Assembly: GCF_001969265.1 (NCBI RefSeq)
Contig: NZ_CP019304.1
Coordinates: forward strand, 1,178,001-1,242,000
Length of the DNA stretch: 64,000 nt
From: Arthrobacter sp. QXT-31
GTDB taxonomy: Bacteria > Actinomycetota > Actinomycetes > Actinomycetales > Micrococcaceae
Direction: 5' to 3'
The notes beneath the pieces were generated by a model. The model did no database searches. It was given only the letters and a program-made list of their open reading frames with translations, and was not told where the DNA came from. How positions within the stretch are numbered: position 1 is the first letter of the stretch; every line of letters begins with the position of its first letter. Position numbers and translations under genes: made by a program. Shown here piece by piece: positions 29,106 through 37,214 of this stretch.

Positions 29106-31649
29106 TCATGTTTCGTGAGTCCCCTTCAGCCGAAGCAACCAAGCCTTCAGATGAGCGGTGTCCGGAGCTATCAGGACCCGCTGTTCAATGCTTTTTCGGA
29201 GTCTCTCGACGAAATCGCCGGCGTCGGCGTCGAGTGCACCTGCACCTGGCACGGCCGCCTTGAGCCACTCGTCGTCAATTTCCTCAGGGGATTCGATGCC
29301 GGCCTGCACCAGCGCGCCCACCACTTCCACCCGGAAGGGGGAAACCTTGCCGGCTTCCCCTTCATCCGGCACAGCCTGGGCCCTGCGGACGAGCGCTGCC
29401 AGCCTGCACAGCCGCTTAAGCACCAGCGGACTCACCTTCAGGTAGGCGCTAATGCCACTCTGCCCCACTTCCTTCTGGTACAGGTCGCCTGGCCTTGCGA
29501 TGCCGGCTTCCCGCAGGCGCTTCTCGTAGGGCTCGAACGCTTCCAGCTTCCAGAAGTCCCCCCGTGGCTTCACGCCGAGGAATTCAAGGAAACCTTTGTC
29601 CTTTCGTAGCTCCTCAAACTCCGGGTCCTTCCGTGCCCAGTCCTTCCATTCCTGATCGACAAATGCGTACCGGAGCCTCTCCTGCACTTCCTTTGGCCCG
29701 GCCATGCCTTCCCTCCTGGCAAGGCTGCAAGCCGCGCTGTAGGCGGTTCGGGGTGCAATCGAAGCGTGTGCTTCTTCATACAGGTCCCTGTAAGACTCAA
29801 CAGGTGTGCCCGGAACTCCTAAAGCATGGAGGTCGTAGTACACCAGCGCCGCGTCCAGACGAATCGAGTGGGCCAGCGGTACAGGCAGGGGCATTCGCTT
29901 CCTCGGCGCGAGTTCCTGCAGCAAGTCCAGGGCGATCTTTTGTGCAGTCGGTCCCAACTGGAGGAAATCGTTCCCCTTCCGTGGCAGGTTGAAAACGATT
30001 CTGATAAAAGTCAGCTCAACACGGTAGAGCAGGCCAGTGAGGGCGGTTTCTCCGGGAACGATTTTCCCCTTGATGTCATCGGCCCTTTGCAGCAGCCAGT
30101 CGGCGTATTGCCGGATTTCCGCCTGCTCGGTGCTCTTGCGGTACATCCTGTTCTGGAAGGCAACCTCGACGAGCAGGCTGCCGGGGTCGTCTTCCACGGC
30201 AGCGCCGAGCATTTTCCTGGCCTGTTCGTCCTCGACTCCATGATCGGATCCTATGCAGTGCCATCCAAGACTCCGCCAACTGGTGGTGCCGCACAGTCCC
30301 TCGAACCCGTGATGCTTTCCGGCCAGTGTCACGAGGATGAACGCGGCAGCCATTTTGTGCAGATCAAGGGTTGCATCAGTCCCGCTCTTGGCCTGTGCAT
30401 CCTGTCCTGCCGGGGTTCCCGCCGCCTTGCCGGCAGGCAGGCCAAGTGTTGCCCTGTCGATGTTCGCCGCCCCTACGCCCAAACCATTGCGGGACATGGC
30501 AACGGTCACCGAGTTGTCATTTCCGGACGCCACCACGGCGCGCCACGGTGTGACATTGAAGACGTAGGCCAGAATCTTTTGCAGTGCAGCCAGAACCTTA
30601 TTGGTGAACATTACGGTCAGCACGCCGTTGCCCAGGTCAGTGGTGTCGGAACCTTCAGGAACCTCCATCCCGCGCGGCGGCTCGGAACCAAGCTCCAGCA
30701 GCAGAGCACCGACGCGTGACACATCAACCTTCCGGGTGTCGCCCTCCGGGTCGCGCACGTCCAGGGCTATCCGCAGCCTGCTGCTGAAATAGAGGGCCAG
30801 CGCGAGCGAGCCGGCCAGTGCCAGCAGGCCTGCAAGTGCCACTTGTATCTGCGTCCCGACCGCGAAAACGCCTTTGTCGTCGGCAAGCGACTTCACTATT
30901 GCGCACGAGCCCACAACGATGACCGCGAGCCCACCGAGAACCAAGGCAGCGCGGTAACCCGGCTTGATCTTGACCCAAGGGATTTTCGGCAAGTAAACCA
31001 GCAGCCGTCCAAGGAAGAGAAAGGCGGCGACCAGCCCAAGCAAACCAAGTCCAGCGCCGGTCGCTGGGTTAAGCACATTCTTCACGAACCCGTCCCAGCC
31101 AACGTTCAGGTCCTGAACGATGTTGGTGGGGGGCGTCGTAGCTGGAGATTGCTGCCGAGTCTTGGCTACCGCCGCGAGCCGCTGTTCCTCGCAGGCCGTT
31201 GTGGCGGTCAGGGAGGGACTGCGTCCCTGGCCCCGGACCTTTTCGATCAGGGCGAGAGCCTCCTCGGGCTTGTTGCCAGCCGTCAGCCCGGCGGCCTCTC
31301 CGCACAGAAAACTGATGCTGTCCGTTGCTGCCGGAGCGGAAGTCGCCGCCGGGCCGGAAGTCGGGGCAGGCGAGAGCGTTGAACCGGAAGTCGGCGTGGG
31401 TGTGGCTGCTGCTGCAACTGCGGCGGCACTGCCGGGAACTGAAGCGCTTCCCGTCAGCACTCCCACCGACAGGCAAAGTCCGGCCGATCCCAGCAGCACA
31501 CCTAATGTCAGGGCCCTGCCTCCGGGCAGAAGGCGTCGTTCAGACCCGGTTCTTGAAGTCGCCTCGGCACCCGTAGCAGAGGCCCCGGAAAATTCTTCGC
31601 ACATCTCTTTCGCCAGCCTCGAAGCCCCACTGCACTGTGCGGCTTGCAT
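29106..31649 (-). CDS. Large multi-TM protein with long C-terminal helical domain, uncharacterised
   Basis: The product is 847 aa from ATG 31649 (ATG 31604 is an alternative). One TM at ~46-67 is followed by a Ser/Thr/Pro/Ala-rich outer segment, a short helical repeat (CGEAAGLTAGNKPEEALALIEKV), then three TM helices around 190-300. The remaining ~550 residues are cytoplasmic: a beta-rich part (LTVMFTNKVLAALQKI, VASGNDNSVTVAMS), TPR-like helices (LLVEVAFQNRMYRKSTEQAEI) and two helix-hairpin-helix-like repeats near the end (LREAGIARPGDLYQ, LVQAGIESPEEI). I recognise no named family; the layout suggests a scaffold or sensor. Confidence 0.75.
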   Translation of the reverse strand: MQAAQCSGASRLAKEMCEEFSGASATGAEATSRTGSERRLLPGGRALTLGVLLGSAGLCLSVGVLTGSASVPGSAAAVAAAATPTPTSGSTLSPAPTSGPAATSAPAATDSISFLCGEAAGLTAGNKPEEALALIEKVRGQGRSPSLTATTACEEQRLAAVAKTRQQSPATTPPTNIVQDLNVGWDGFVKNVLNPATGAGLGLLGLVAAFLFLGRLLVYLPKIPWVKIKPGYRAALVLGGLAVIVVGSCAIVKSLADDKGVFAVGTQIQVALAGLLALAGSLALALYFSSRLRIALDVRDPEGDTRKVDVSRVGALLLELGSEPPRGMEVPEGSDTTDLGNGVLTVMFTNKVLAALQKILAYVFNVTPWRAVVASGNDNSVTVAMSRNGLGVGAANIDRATLGLPAGKAAGTPAGQDAQAKSGTDATLDLHKMAAAFILVTLAGKHHGFEGLCGTTSWRSLGWHCIGSDHGVEDEQARKMLGAAVEDDPGSLLVEVAFQNRMYRKSTEQAEIRQYADWLLQRADDIKGKIVPGETALTGLLYRVELTFIRIVFNLPRKGNDFLQLGPTAQKIALDLLQELAPRKRMPLPVPLAHSIRLDAALVYYDLHALGVPGTPVESYRDLYEEAHASIAPRTAYSAACSLARREGMAGPKEVQERLRYAFVDQEWKDWARKDPEFEELRKDKGFLEFLGVKPRGDFWKLEAFEPYEKRLREAGIARPGDLYQKEVGQSGISAYLKVSPLVLKRLCRLAALVRRAQAVPDEGEAGKVSPFRVEVVGALVQAGIESPEEIDDEWLKAAVPGAGALDADAGDFVERLRKSIEQRVLIAPDTAHLKAWLLRLKGTHET

Positions 31650-31715
31650 GCAAATTGTGCTCCCGGCCGGAGTAAAGGGAAAGACCGAATTGCTGTTTTT
31701 CCTTTAAGCAGATGA

Positions 31716-31752
31716 CCCCGCCGGACGGGGAATAAGGCCGAGTCCGGCGGGG
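31716..31752. terminator. Hairpin terminator after TM2-protein gene
   Basis: CCCCGCCGGAC and GTCCGGCGGGG form an 11-bp stem with a 15-base loop, between the TM2 gene end (31806) and the large membrane gene, both on the minus strand. Confidence 0.6.
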
Positions 31753-31805
31753 CCACTGGCCACTTCTACTGCGGGGCTCGGCCCCTGAGGCAGACCCCGT
31801 ACGTG

Positions 31806-32879
31806 CTACTTCGGCGTGATGGTCCAATCGCCGTCGGAGTTCACCTGGACGAAGCCCGGGGTGAGGGTCACGGTGCCGCTGTAGTCACCGGCCTTGTTGA
31901 CAGCGAGCTCGGGAACCTCACTGCCGAAGCCCTGCACCACGAAGGTGCCCTCACCCTTATTGGTGATGGCCGCTTTGTCGGTGAGCACGTCCCAGAACAG
32001 AACCTGGTCGCCATGGCCCGACACCTTTTCCGTCGAGGAGGGCACGCTGTCGATGTCCTCGATCTTCAGCGTCCACGCGGAGTCGGCGCTGATGTTGAAT
32101 TCAGTCGTGGGCACGCCGGCGCTGGTGTCCACCAGGTGCGAGCCGGTGTACGCGCCGGTGGTGTTGACCAGCAGAATCTCGGCACCGTTGGTCTCGAGCG
32201 ACGTGCTGCCGCTGCAGGCTTCGCAGGTGAACGTGACCACGGCCGGGAGTCCCTTAAGGTCAACTGTCTTGACGGCATCGCCGTTGCCGGTCAGTGTCTG
32301 CGCCTCGAGGTGCGGGCGGTCCTCCCCTGCCGCTGCGTCACCGGTGGCAGTCGGCTCCGCGGAGGAAGTGGCGCTCTCCTGGGTCACCGGCGCCGCGGAC
32401 ACGATGGGCGGCGTGGCAGCCTGCCGGACGAGCGCGGCAGCGGCAATGCCGGCCAACACGCCGATCACGAGGTTGACCACCAGCAGGACAACCGTCACCA
32501 GAAGAGCCATCTTCTTATGCTGCACGTACCCCGCCAGCGGCCGGCGGTTCTTGTCGGTCTGCCTTCCGGCCAGGGTAATGATCAGGTCCACGAGCGACCA
32601 GATGCCAAAGCCGCCCAGCGTCAGCAGCTTGGCGATGCCGGTGCCGATCTTGCCGAGGTAGAAGCGGTCTACACCGAAGCCGCCCAGCAGCAGCGAGAAC
32701 AGCCAGGTGGCCAGGAAGGACTTCTGCGGCTCCGCTCCGTACTGCCCCGGGAAGCCCCCGTACTGCCCCGGGAACGCCTGCCCGGCGTCCTGCCCGTCCA
32801 ACAACTGCCCGTTCGCATACTGCGGCGCGCCGTAGGTGGTGTAGTCGGAGGGCGGAGGGGTTGGGCCGGGGAGGCTCAT
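31806..32879 (-). CDS. TM2 domain-containing membrane protein
   Basis: This 357-aa protein starts at ATG 32879 with AAAGGA upstream. Residues 1-60 are Pro/Gln/Tyr/Gly-rich with repeated FPGQYG units. A TM2 domain follows ([24 protein letters not shown] and [14 protein letters not shown]), then a third TM ([25 protein letters not shown]) and a ~190-residue extracytoplasmic domain with beta-sandwich character ([52 protein letters not shown]). The role is unknown; such actinobacterial proteins may bind surface ligands. Confidence 0.8.
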   Translation of the reverse strand: MSLPGPTPPPSDYTTYGAPQYANGQLLDGQDAGQAFPGQYGGFPGQYGAEPQKSFLATWLFSLLLGGFGVDRFYLGKIGTGIAKLLTLGGFGIWSLVDLIITLAGRQTDKNRRPLAGYVQHKKMALLVTVVLLVVNLVIGVLAGIAAAALVRQAATPPIVSAAPVTQESATSSAEPTATGDAAAGEDRPHLEAQTLTGNGDAVKTVDLKGLPAVVTFTCEACSGSTSLETNGAEILLVNTTGAYTGSHLVDTSAGVPTTEFNISADSAWTLKIEDIDSVPSSTEKVSGHGDQVLFWDVLTDKAAITNKGEGTFVVQGFGSEVPELAVNKAGDYSGTVTLTPGFVQVNSDGDWTITPK

Positions 32880-33279
32880 TGCGGTCCTTTCAGGGCAGGC
32901 GACGGCAGGGGTCACCGAGGTGGCGGAGTGAGGAAGAAGGGTGGGCAGTGCTGAGGGGTGGGGCGGAAGGCTTGTTAGTTCACCGGATAAGAACGCCGCG
33001 CGAGCGGAAATTCTGTGGTGAATGACAAGTCCCCGGGCGGCGGGCACATGGCTTCAATAGGCCTGTTTTCTTAAGGCTTCATGGCTTGCACATCTGCTGC
33101 TGTCCCCCCGATTGACGCTTTGGCGTCACCGCCCCCTGAAGGGATGATACAGGCCTTCCGGAGGGCAGGCGGGGACGCCACGGCGCGTCCCCGGCGACGC
33201 GCCGTTAAGACGTACGACGACGACGGCCCCCGCCCGCCGTCGTCGTACTTTTTCTCTCTGTTCGGGCTGGATCCCGGCC
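32880..33279. other. Intergenic region with terminator hairpin
   Basis: 400 bases. It holds the TM2-gene promoter side and the hairpin at 33212-33252. The small plus-strand frame 33081-33311 has no ribosome binding site or family features and runs through the hairpin, so I do not call it. Confidence 0.5.
33212..33252. terminator. GTACGACG-type hairpin terminator with T-run
   Basis: GTACGACGACG pairs with CGTCGTCGTAC and is followed by TTTTT on the plus strand. On the minus strand it lies just past the ester-cyclase stop codon, so it could stop transcription from either side. Confidence 0.7.
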
Positions 33280-33696
33280 TTACTTTGGAACCGCTCCGAT
33301 CTGCTGCATGAGGCTCAGGGTGTCGGTGGAACCCCAGTGTTCGGTGACCTTGCCGTCCTCGACGCGAATAATGTCGGTGCCCGAGAATTCAACCGTCTTG
33401 CCGGACGCCGGGACGCCCGCGAAGTCACCGGAGTGCGTCCCGGCCAGCGTCACATAGCCGGCTTCCAGATTCCCGTCGGCGAGCGCCGGTTCGGTTGTCT
33501 TGACTGTGATGTCCGGGAAGCCGGTCCGCACCGCATTGGCATAGAAACGCACGCCCTCCTTGCCAGCAGGCTGCCCAGGCAGAGCTTCCTCATGATCGAC
33601 GTAATCGTCCGCTACCAGCTCGTCGATGAGTGAGAAGTTCCCGCCGACGATTACCTCAGTGTAAAAGCGCTTGATCAGTCCATTTCCGCCAGCCAT
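33280..33696 (-). CDS. SnoaL-like ester cyclase family protein
   Basis: This 138-aa SnoaL/NTF2-fold protein contains VGGNFSLIDELVADDYVDHEEALPGQPAGKEGVRFYANAVRTGFPD, FAGVPASGKTVEFSGTDIIRVEDGKVTEHWG, the hallmark of the ester cyclase/SnoaL family. Related enzymes cyclise polyketide esters, but most single genes like this have unknown substrates. ATG 33696 has AAAGGAG upstream. No polyketide genes are nearby, so a general detoxification or metabolic role is just as possible. Confidence 0.85.
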   Translation of the reverse strand: MAGGNGLIKRFYTEVIVGGNFSLIDELVADDYVDHEEALPGQPAGKEGVRFYANAVRTGFPDITVKTTEPALADGNLEAGYVTLAGTHSGDFAGVPASGKTVEFSGTDIIRVEDGKVTEHWGSTDTLSLMQQIGAVPK

Positions 33697-33860
33697 TTCC
33701 GTCTCCTTTCAGGTGTATGGCAGTTGCATTGTCCTCTCGCCCCGGTGCCGCATCAATGGCCAATTGCTTCCCGAAATCAGCGGCGCGTCCGGGCAGGAAT
33801 GGGTTCAAAATGTACCTAGGGGACATACCAGGAAACGCACCACGAACGGAGGGCATTGTC

Positions 33861-34181
33861 ATGGCTGGACACTTCGAAATCATCGATGCTTCGGGCGGCG
33901 GCTTCCGGGTCAGGCTTCTGGATGGCACAGGGAACCTGGTGGCGACCTCGGTCGAGTACCCCACCAAGCAGGCGGCTGTTGCCGGAATTTCCTACACGAG
34001 GGAGATCGCCGGAACAGGCCTCATCCGCGACATGAGCCGTGGCGGCCACGGTGAAATCATCATCCCCAAGTCCAGGCTCAGCCACGCAGCCGTAAGGCTC
34101 CACTCCCACACGCGGTTCCCGGCAGCGGACCGGGCCGAAGCGGTCCGAGGACCATCATTCCGAGGGGGCCGGCCGTACTGA
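33861..34181 (+). CDS. YegP/DUF1508-like small protein
   Basis: This 106-aa protein starts at ATG 33861 with a perfect GGAGG site at ideal spacing. The core MAGHFEIIDASGGGFRVRLLDGTGNLVATSVEYPTKQAAVAGISYTREIAGTGLIRD resembles DUF1508/YegP repeats, which are usually FYVY...NGQ..-based; here the motif is divergent. A ~45-residue Ser/Arg/His-rich tail follows. Function unknown; DUF1508 proteins are often stress-linked. Confidence 0.7.
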   Translation: MAGHFEIIDASGGGFRVRLLDGTGNLVATSVEYPTKQAAVAGISYTREIAGTGLIRDMSRGGHGEIIIPKSRLSHAAVRLHSHTRFPAADRAEAVRGPSFRGGRPY

Positions 34182-34361
34182 CGGGTCTCCCGTGACTGAG
34201 CGGGTCGGGTGGGCTTATCGGCCTGACACGGCGGGCTTGAACTGGGGCTGACCCCCGGGCGGCCTGACCCGGCCGGCATGACGTTGGGGCGGGCCTGGGA
34301 CTAGGGTGGATTCACGGCTGAAGACACCCGGCCCCAGGAACGCCCCTATGGAGCTGCCACC

Positions 34362-36146
34362 ATGACCGAAGCCCTCGCCCCTGCCACGGGAAGTCCCGAA
34401 GCCGCCCCAACTGGCGCAGCCTCTGAAGCCGCCGCCACCAGTGCCGACCCCGGTCCAGCCGAAGCCCTCCGCCGCATCGCCGCCGACAGGCTCGGCCTCC
34501 CCCACCTCCGCGACGGCCAGCTCGCCGGCATGAGCGCCCTTGTCTCCGGCCAGGACGTCCTCGCCGTAATGCCCACCGGTTACGGCAAGTCGGCCATCTA
34601 CCAGGTGGCCGCGCTCTTCATCCACGGCGGCCACGGCGAAACCCGTGCAGACAGCGCAAGGCGCGGTCCCGCCGTCGTGGTTTCCCCGTTGATCGCCCTG
34701 CAGGAAGACCAGCTGGACGGCCTGCTGGAAGACCTGGGCGGGGCGACCGCCGTCGCCATTAACTCGGGCCGCAGGGATTCCGAGGTGGAGGAGGCGTGGG
34801 ACGCGGCAGAGCAGGGCGAGGCCGCGTTCCTGTTCCTGGCCCCGGAGCAGCTGGCCAAACCGGAGACGGTGGAACGGCTCGTGGCGCTGGATGTTCCGCT
34901 GTTCGTGGTGGACGAGGCGCACTGCGTCTCCTCCTGGGGGCACGATTTCCGCCCCGACTACCTGCGCCTGGGCGAGGTCCGCGCGCAGCTGGGCAACCCG
35001 ACCGTTGCCGCGCTGACGGCCACCGCCTCTCCCCCGGTGCGTGACGAGATCCAGCAGCGCCTGCGCATGAAGGACCCGCTGCTGCTGGTCCACGGCTTCG
35101 ACCGGCCGAACATCCGGCTCGACGTCGTCCGGCACCTTGAGGACAGGGACAAGCAGCGCGCGGTGGTGGAGCAGGCCGCCGAGCTGCATGCCCGTCTGAA
35201 GGGTCCGGGACTGCTCTACGCCGCCACGCGCAAGGACACCGAAACCTACGCCGAGGAGCTGGCCGAGCACGGGCTGCGTGCCGCGGCGTACCACGCTGGG
35301 CGGAAGCAGAGCGAGCGGGACGAGGTGCACCAGCAGTTCCTCGACGACGAACTGGACGTGGTGGTGGCCACCACGGCGTTCGGCATGGGCATCGACAAGC
35401 CCAACGTCCGCTTCGTGATCCACGCCGACATTCCCGAGTCCCTGGACGCCTACTACCAGGAGATCGGGCGCTCGGGCCGCGATGGCGAACCGGCTTCCGC
35501 CGTCCTGCACTACCGGCCGGAGGACCTGGGCCTGCGCAAGTTCTTCGGCACCCACAAGCCGGACGAGGAAGCCTTGCTCGCCGTCCTCACCGCCCTGCGC
35601 GCCGCCGATGGCCCCATCACCCAGAAGGCGCTGGCCGAGGAAACCGGCATCCCCACGCGCCGGCTCACCGGCCTGCTGAACCAGCTGCAGGAGACCCGGT
35701 CCGTCAAGACCCTCAAGCGCGGCATCCGGCTGGAAACGGACACCAAACTGCCCAAGGTGGTGGAGCACGCCGTCGAACTCGCAGAAGCACGCCAGCGCGT
35801 GGACCGCTCGCGGATCGAGATGGCACGCGGCTACGCGGAGACTGACGCCTGCCGGCGCCAATTCCTGCTGGGCTACTTCGGCGAGGACCTGCCCGAGCCG
35901 TGCGGCAACTGCGACAACTGCGCCGACGGTTCGGCTTATGAGGAGGATTACGACGACGGCGCTGCCGCCGCCGCGGGCGGCGAACCGTTCCCGCTCCAGG
36001 CCGCGGTGGTGCACAAGGAGTGGGGCGCGGGCATCGTGATGCGTCACGAGGAGGACGTGATCACGGTGCTGTTCGAACAGGAGGGCTACAAGACGCTCTC
36101 CCGCCAGGCCGTCACCGACGGGAAGCTGCTGACGCTGGCCACGTGA
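34362..36146 (+). CDS. recQ: RecQ-family ATP-dependent DNA helicase
   Basis: This 594-aa protein has a ~30-residue Ala/Pro/Ser-rich N-terminus, then helicase motif 0 (GLPHLRDGQLAGMSAL), Walker A MPTGYGKS (residues 70-77; GYGKS in place of the usual GGGKS), DEAH box VVDEAHCVSSWGHDFRPDY, motif III ALTATASPP, and motif VI QEIGRSGRDG. The RecQ zinc-binding part is CRRQFLLGYFGE...CGNCDNC. There is no HRDC domain; instead ~60 residues with HKEWGAGIVMRHEED complete the protein. It unwinds DNA 3'-5' in repair and recombination. The long antisense frame is a shadow. Confidence 0.92.
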   Translation: MTEALAPATGSPEAAPTGAASEAAATSADPGPAEALRRIAADRLGLPHLRDGQLAGMSALVSGQDVLAVMPTGYGKSAIYQVAALFIHGGHGETRADSARRGPAVVVSPLIALQEDQLDGLLEDLGGATAVAINSGRRDSEVEEAWDAAEQGEAAFLFLAPEQLAKPETVERLVALDVPLFVVDEAHCVSSWGHDFRPDYLRLGEVRAQLGNPTVAALTATASPPVRDEIQQRLRMKDPLLLVHGFDRPNIRLDVVRHLEDRDKQRAVVEQAAELHARLKGPGLLYAATRKDTETYAEELAEHGLRAAAYHAGRKQSERDEVHQQFLDDELDVVVATTAFGMGIDKPNVRFVIHADIPESLDAYYQEIGRSGRDGEPASAVLHYRPEDLGLRKFFGTHKPDEEALLAVLTALRAADGPITQKALAEETGIPTRRLTGLLNQLQETRSVKTLKRGIRLETDTKLPKVVEHAVELAEARQRVDRSRIEMARGYAETDACRRQFLLGYFGEDLPEPCGNCDNCADGSAYEEDYDDGAAAAAGGEPFPLQAAVVHKEWGAGIVMRHEEDVITVLFEQEGYKTLSRQAVTDGKLLTLAT

Positions 36147-36189
36147 CGCCGTCGGCCTTCCCCCTTGTCACCCAACCGCCGCCTGCCCA

Positions 36190-36255
36190 CCCAACTGACT
36201 GGCATTAGTTGTCGTTTTGGGGCGTCAAAACGACAACTATTGCGAGTTACTTGGG
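36190..36255. repeat. Palindromic intergenic repeat, copy 2
   Basis: CCAACTGACTGGCATTAGTT, then GTCGTTTTGGGGCGTCAAAACGAC and AACTATTGCGAGTTACTTGGGG, forms a long imperfect inverted repeat. It lies between recQ and the ArsR-AHSA1 gene. Same family as 29.04 and 37.09 kb. Confidence 0.85.
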
Positions 36256-36278
36256 GACGTGGCGCCCATTTCGGGGCG

Positions 36279-36308
36279 TTGACATGTGACCAAATGGTCA
36301 CCTATTCT
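36279..36308 (+). promoter_or_regulatory. Leaderless promoter with internal operator palindrome
   Basis: TTGACA (36279-36284) and TATTCT (36303-36308) are separated by 18 bases containing a perfect inverted repeat GTGACC-AAAT-GGTCAC (36286-36301). The GTG start at 36315 is 7 bases past the -10 box, so the transcript likely starts at the codon itself. A repressor bound at the palindrome would block RNA polymerase. Confidence 0.75.
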
Positions 36309-36314
36309 GGCCGT

Positions 36315-37067
36315 GTGGACGCCGTATTCAAGGCTCTCGCCGACCCCATCCGCAGGGACCTGCTGGACGCGCTCTTCCGCGAGGACGGCCAGACGCTCGG
36401 CGCGCTGGAGGCCCGGTTCGAGATCACCCGGTTCGGCGTCATGAAGCACCTTAAGATCCTGGAAGAGGCTGGCCTCGTGGTGACCAGGCGCCGCGGCCGC
36501 GAGAAACTGCACTTCCTCAATCCGGTGCCCATCAGGCTCGTCCACGACCGCTGGGTGAGCAAATACGCAGAACCATGGGCCGCTGCGCTTAGCGACCTCA
36601 AGACCCGATTGGAAAGTCCCATGGAAAAGATCTTCGAAATCTACATCAAGACCACTCCGGAACGGCTCTGGGAAGCCATCACGGACAGCAACATCCGCAG
36701 CAAGTACCAGTTCGGCATGAACATTGAATCGGACTGGTCGCCGGGATCCCGGTTCGAGATGCGCCCCAACGGAGGTGACCTCCTGGGCGAGGGCGAAAAC
36801 CTCGAGGTCGATCCCCCGCGGCGGCTGGTGCAGACCATGCGCGCGCTCTGGGGCGAGGACGTCAAGGCCGAGGGCACCTCACGGGTCACTTGGGAAATCG
36901 AGCCCGTGGGTGACGACTCCTGCCACCTCACCGTCACGCACGACCAACTCCGTGAAGGCGCCAATGACCAGCTCTACGGCGGCTGGCCGATGATCCTCTC
37001 CGGCCTGAAGACGTGGCTCGAGACCGGGGAAAGGCTCACCACGCCAGGCTCGCTGATGTACGGCTGA
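36315..37067 (+). CDS. ArsR-type regulator fused to an AHSA1/SRPBCC domain
   Basis: This 250-aa protein starts at GTG 36315. Residues ~1-95 are an ArsR/SmtB winged helix (VDAVFKALADPIRRDLLDALF, LGALEARFEITRFGVMKHLKILEEAGLVVTRRRGREKLHFLN), without the Cys metal-binding motif of true ArsR. Residues ~105-245 are an SRPBCC/AHSA1 hydrophobic-ligand domain (MEKIFEIYIKTTPERLWEAITD, VDPPRRLVQTMRALW, GWPMILSGLKTWLETG). Usually these are two adjacent genes; here one protein combines sensing and DNA binding. An upstream ATG at 36294 falls inside the promoter. It probably autoregulates through the palindrome. Confidence 0.88.
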   Translation: MDAVFKALADPIRRDLLDALFREDGQTLGALEARFEITRFGVMKHLKILEEAGLVVTRRRGREKLHFLNPVPIRLVHDRWVSKYAEPWAAALSDLKTRLESPMEKIFEIYIKTTPERLWEAITDSNIRSKYQFGMNIESDWSPGSRFEMRPNGGDLLGEGENLEVDPPRRLVQTMRALWGEDVKAEGTSRVTWEIEPVGDDSCHLTVTHDQLREGANDQLYGGWPMILSGLKTWLETGERLTTPGSLMYG

Positions 37068-37089
37068 GGCACCTCCGTCTCAGCGGCCC

Positions 37090-37154
37090 CCAACTGACTG
37101 GCAATAGTTGCCGTTTTGGACCCTCAAAACGGCAACAACTGCCAGTCAGTTGGG
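37090..37154. repeat. Palindromic intergenic repeat, copy 3
   Basis: CCAACTGACTGGCAATAGTT, GCCGTTTTGGACCCTCAAAACGGC, AACAACTGCCAGTCAGTTGG: the most symmetric copy with both outer arms intact. It lies right after the ArsR-AHSA1 stop. Confidence 0.9.
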
Positions 37155-37214
37155 AAGGCTCTGTAGGGTTGATTCCAAGCGCTCCGCCCGAATGACCTTC
37201 AGGAAAGAGGCAGC

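Noticed and set aside
33081..33311. 76-aa plus-strand frame
   Set aside because: No ribosome site, low-complexity, and it runs through the terminator hairpin.
34215..36047. 610-aa minus-strand open frame opposite recQ
   Set aside because: Antisense shadow in GC-rich DNA; recQ motifs on the plus strand are complete.
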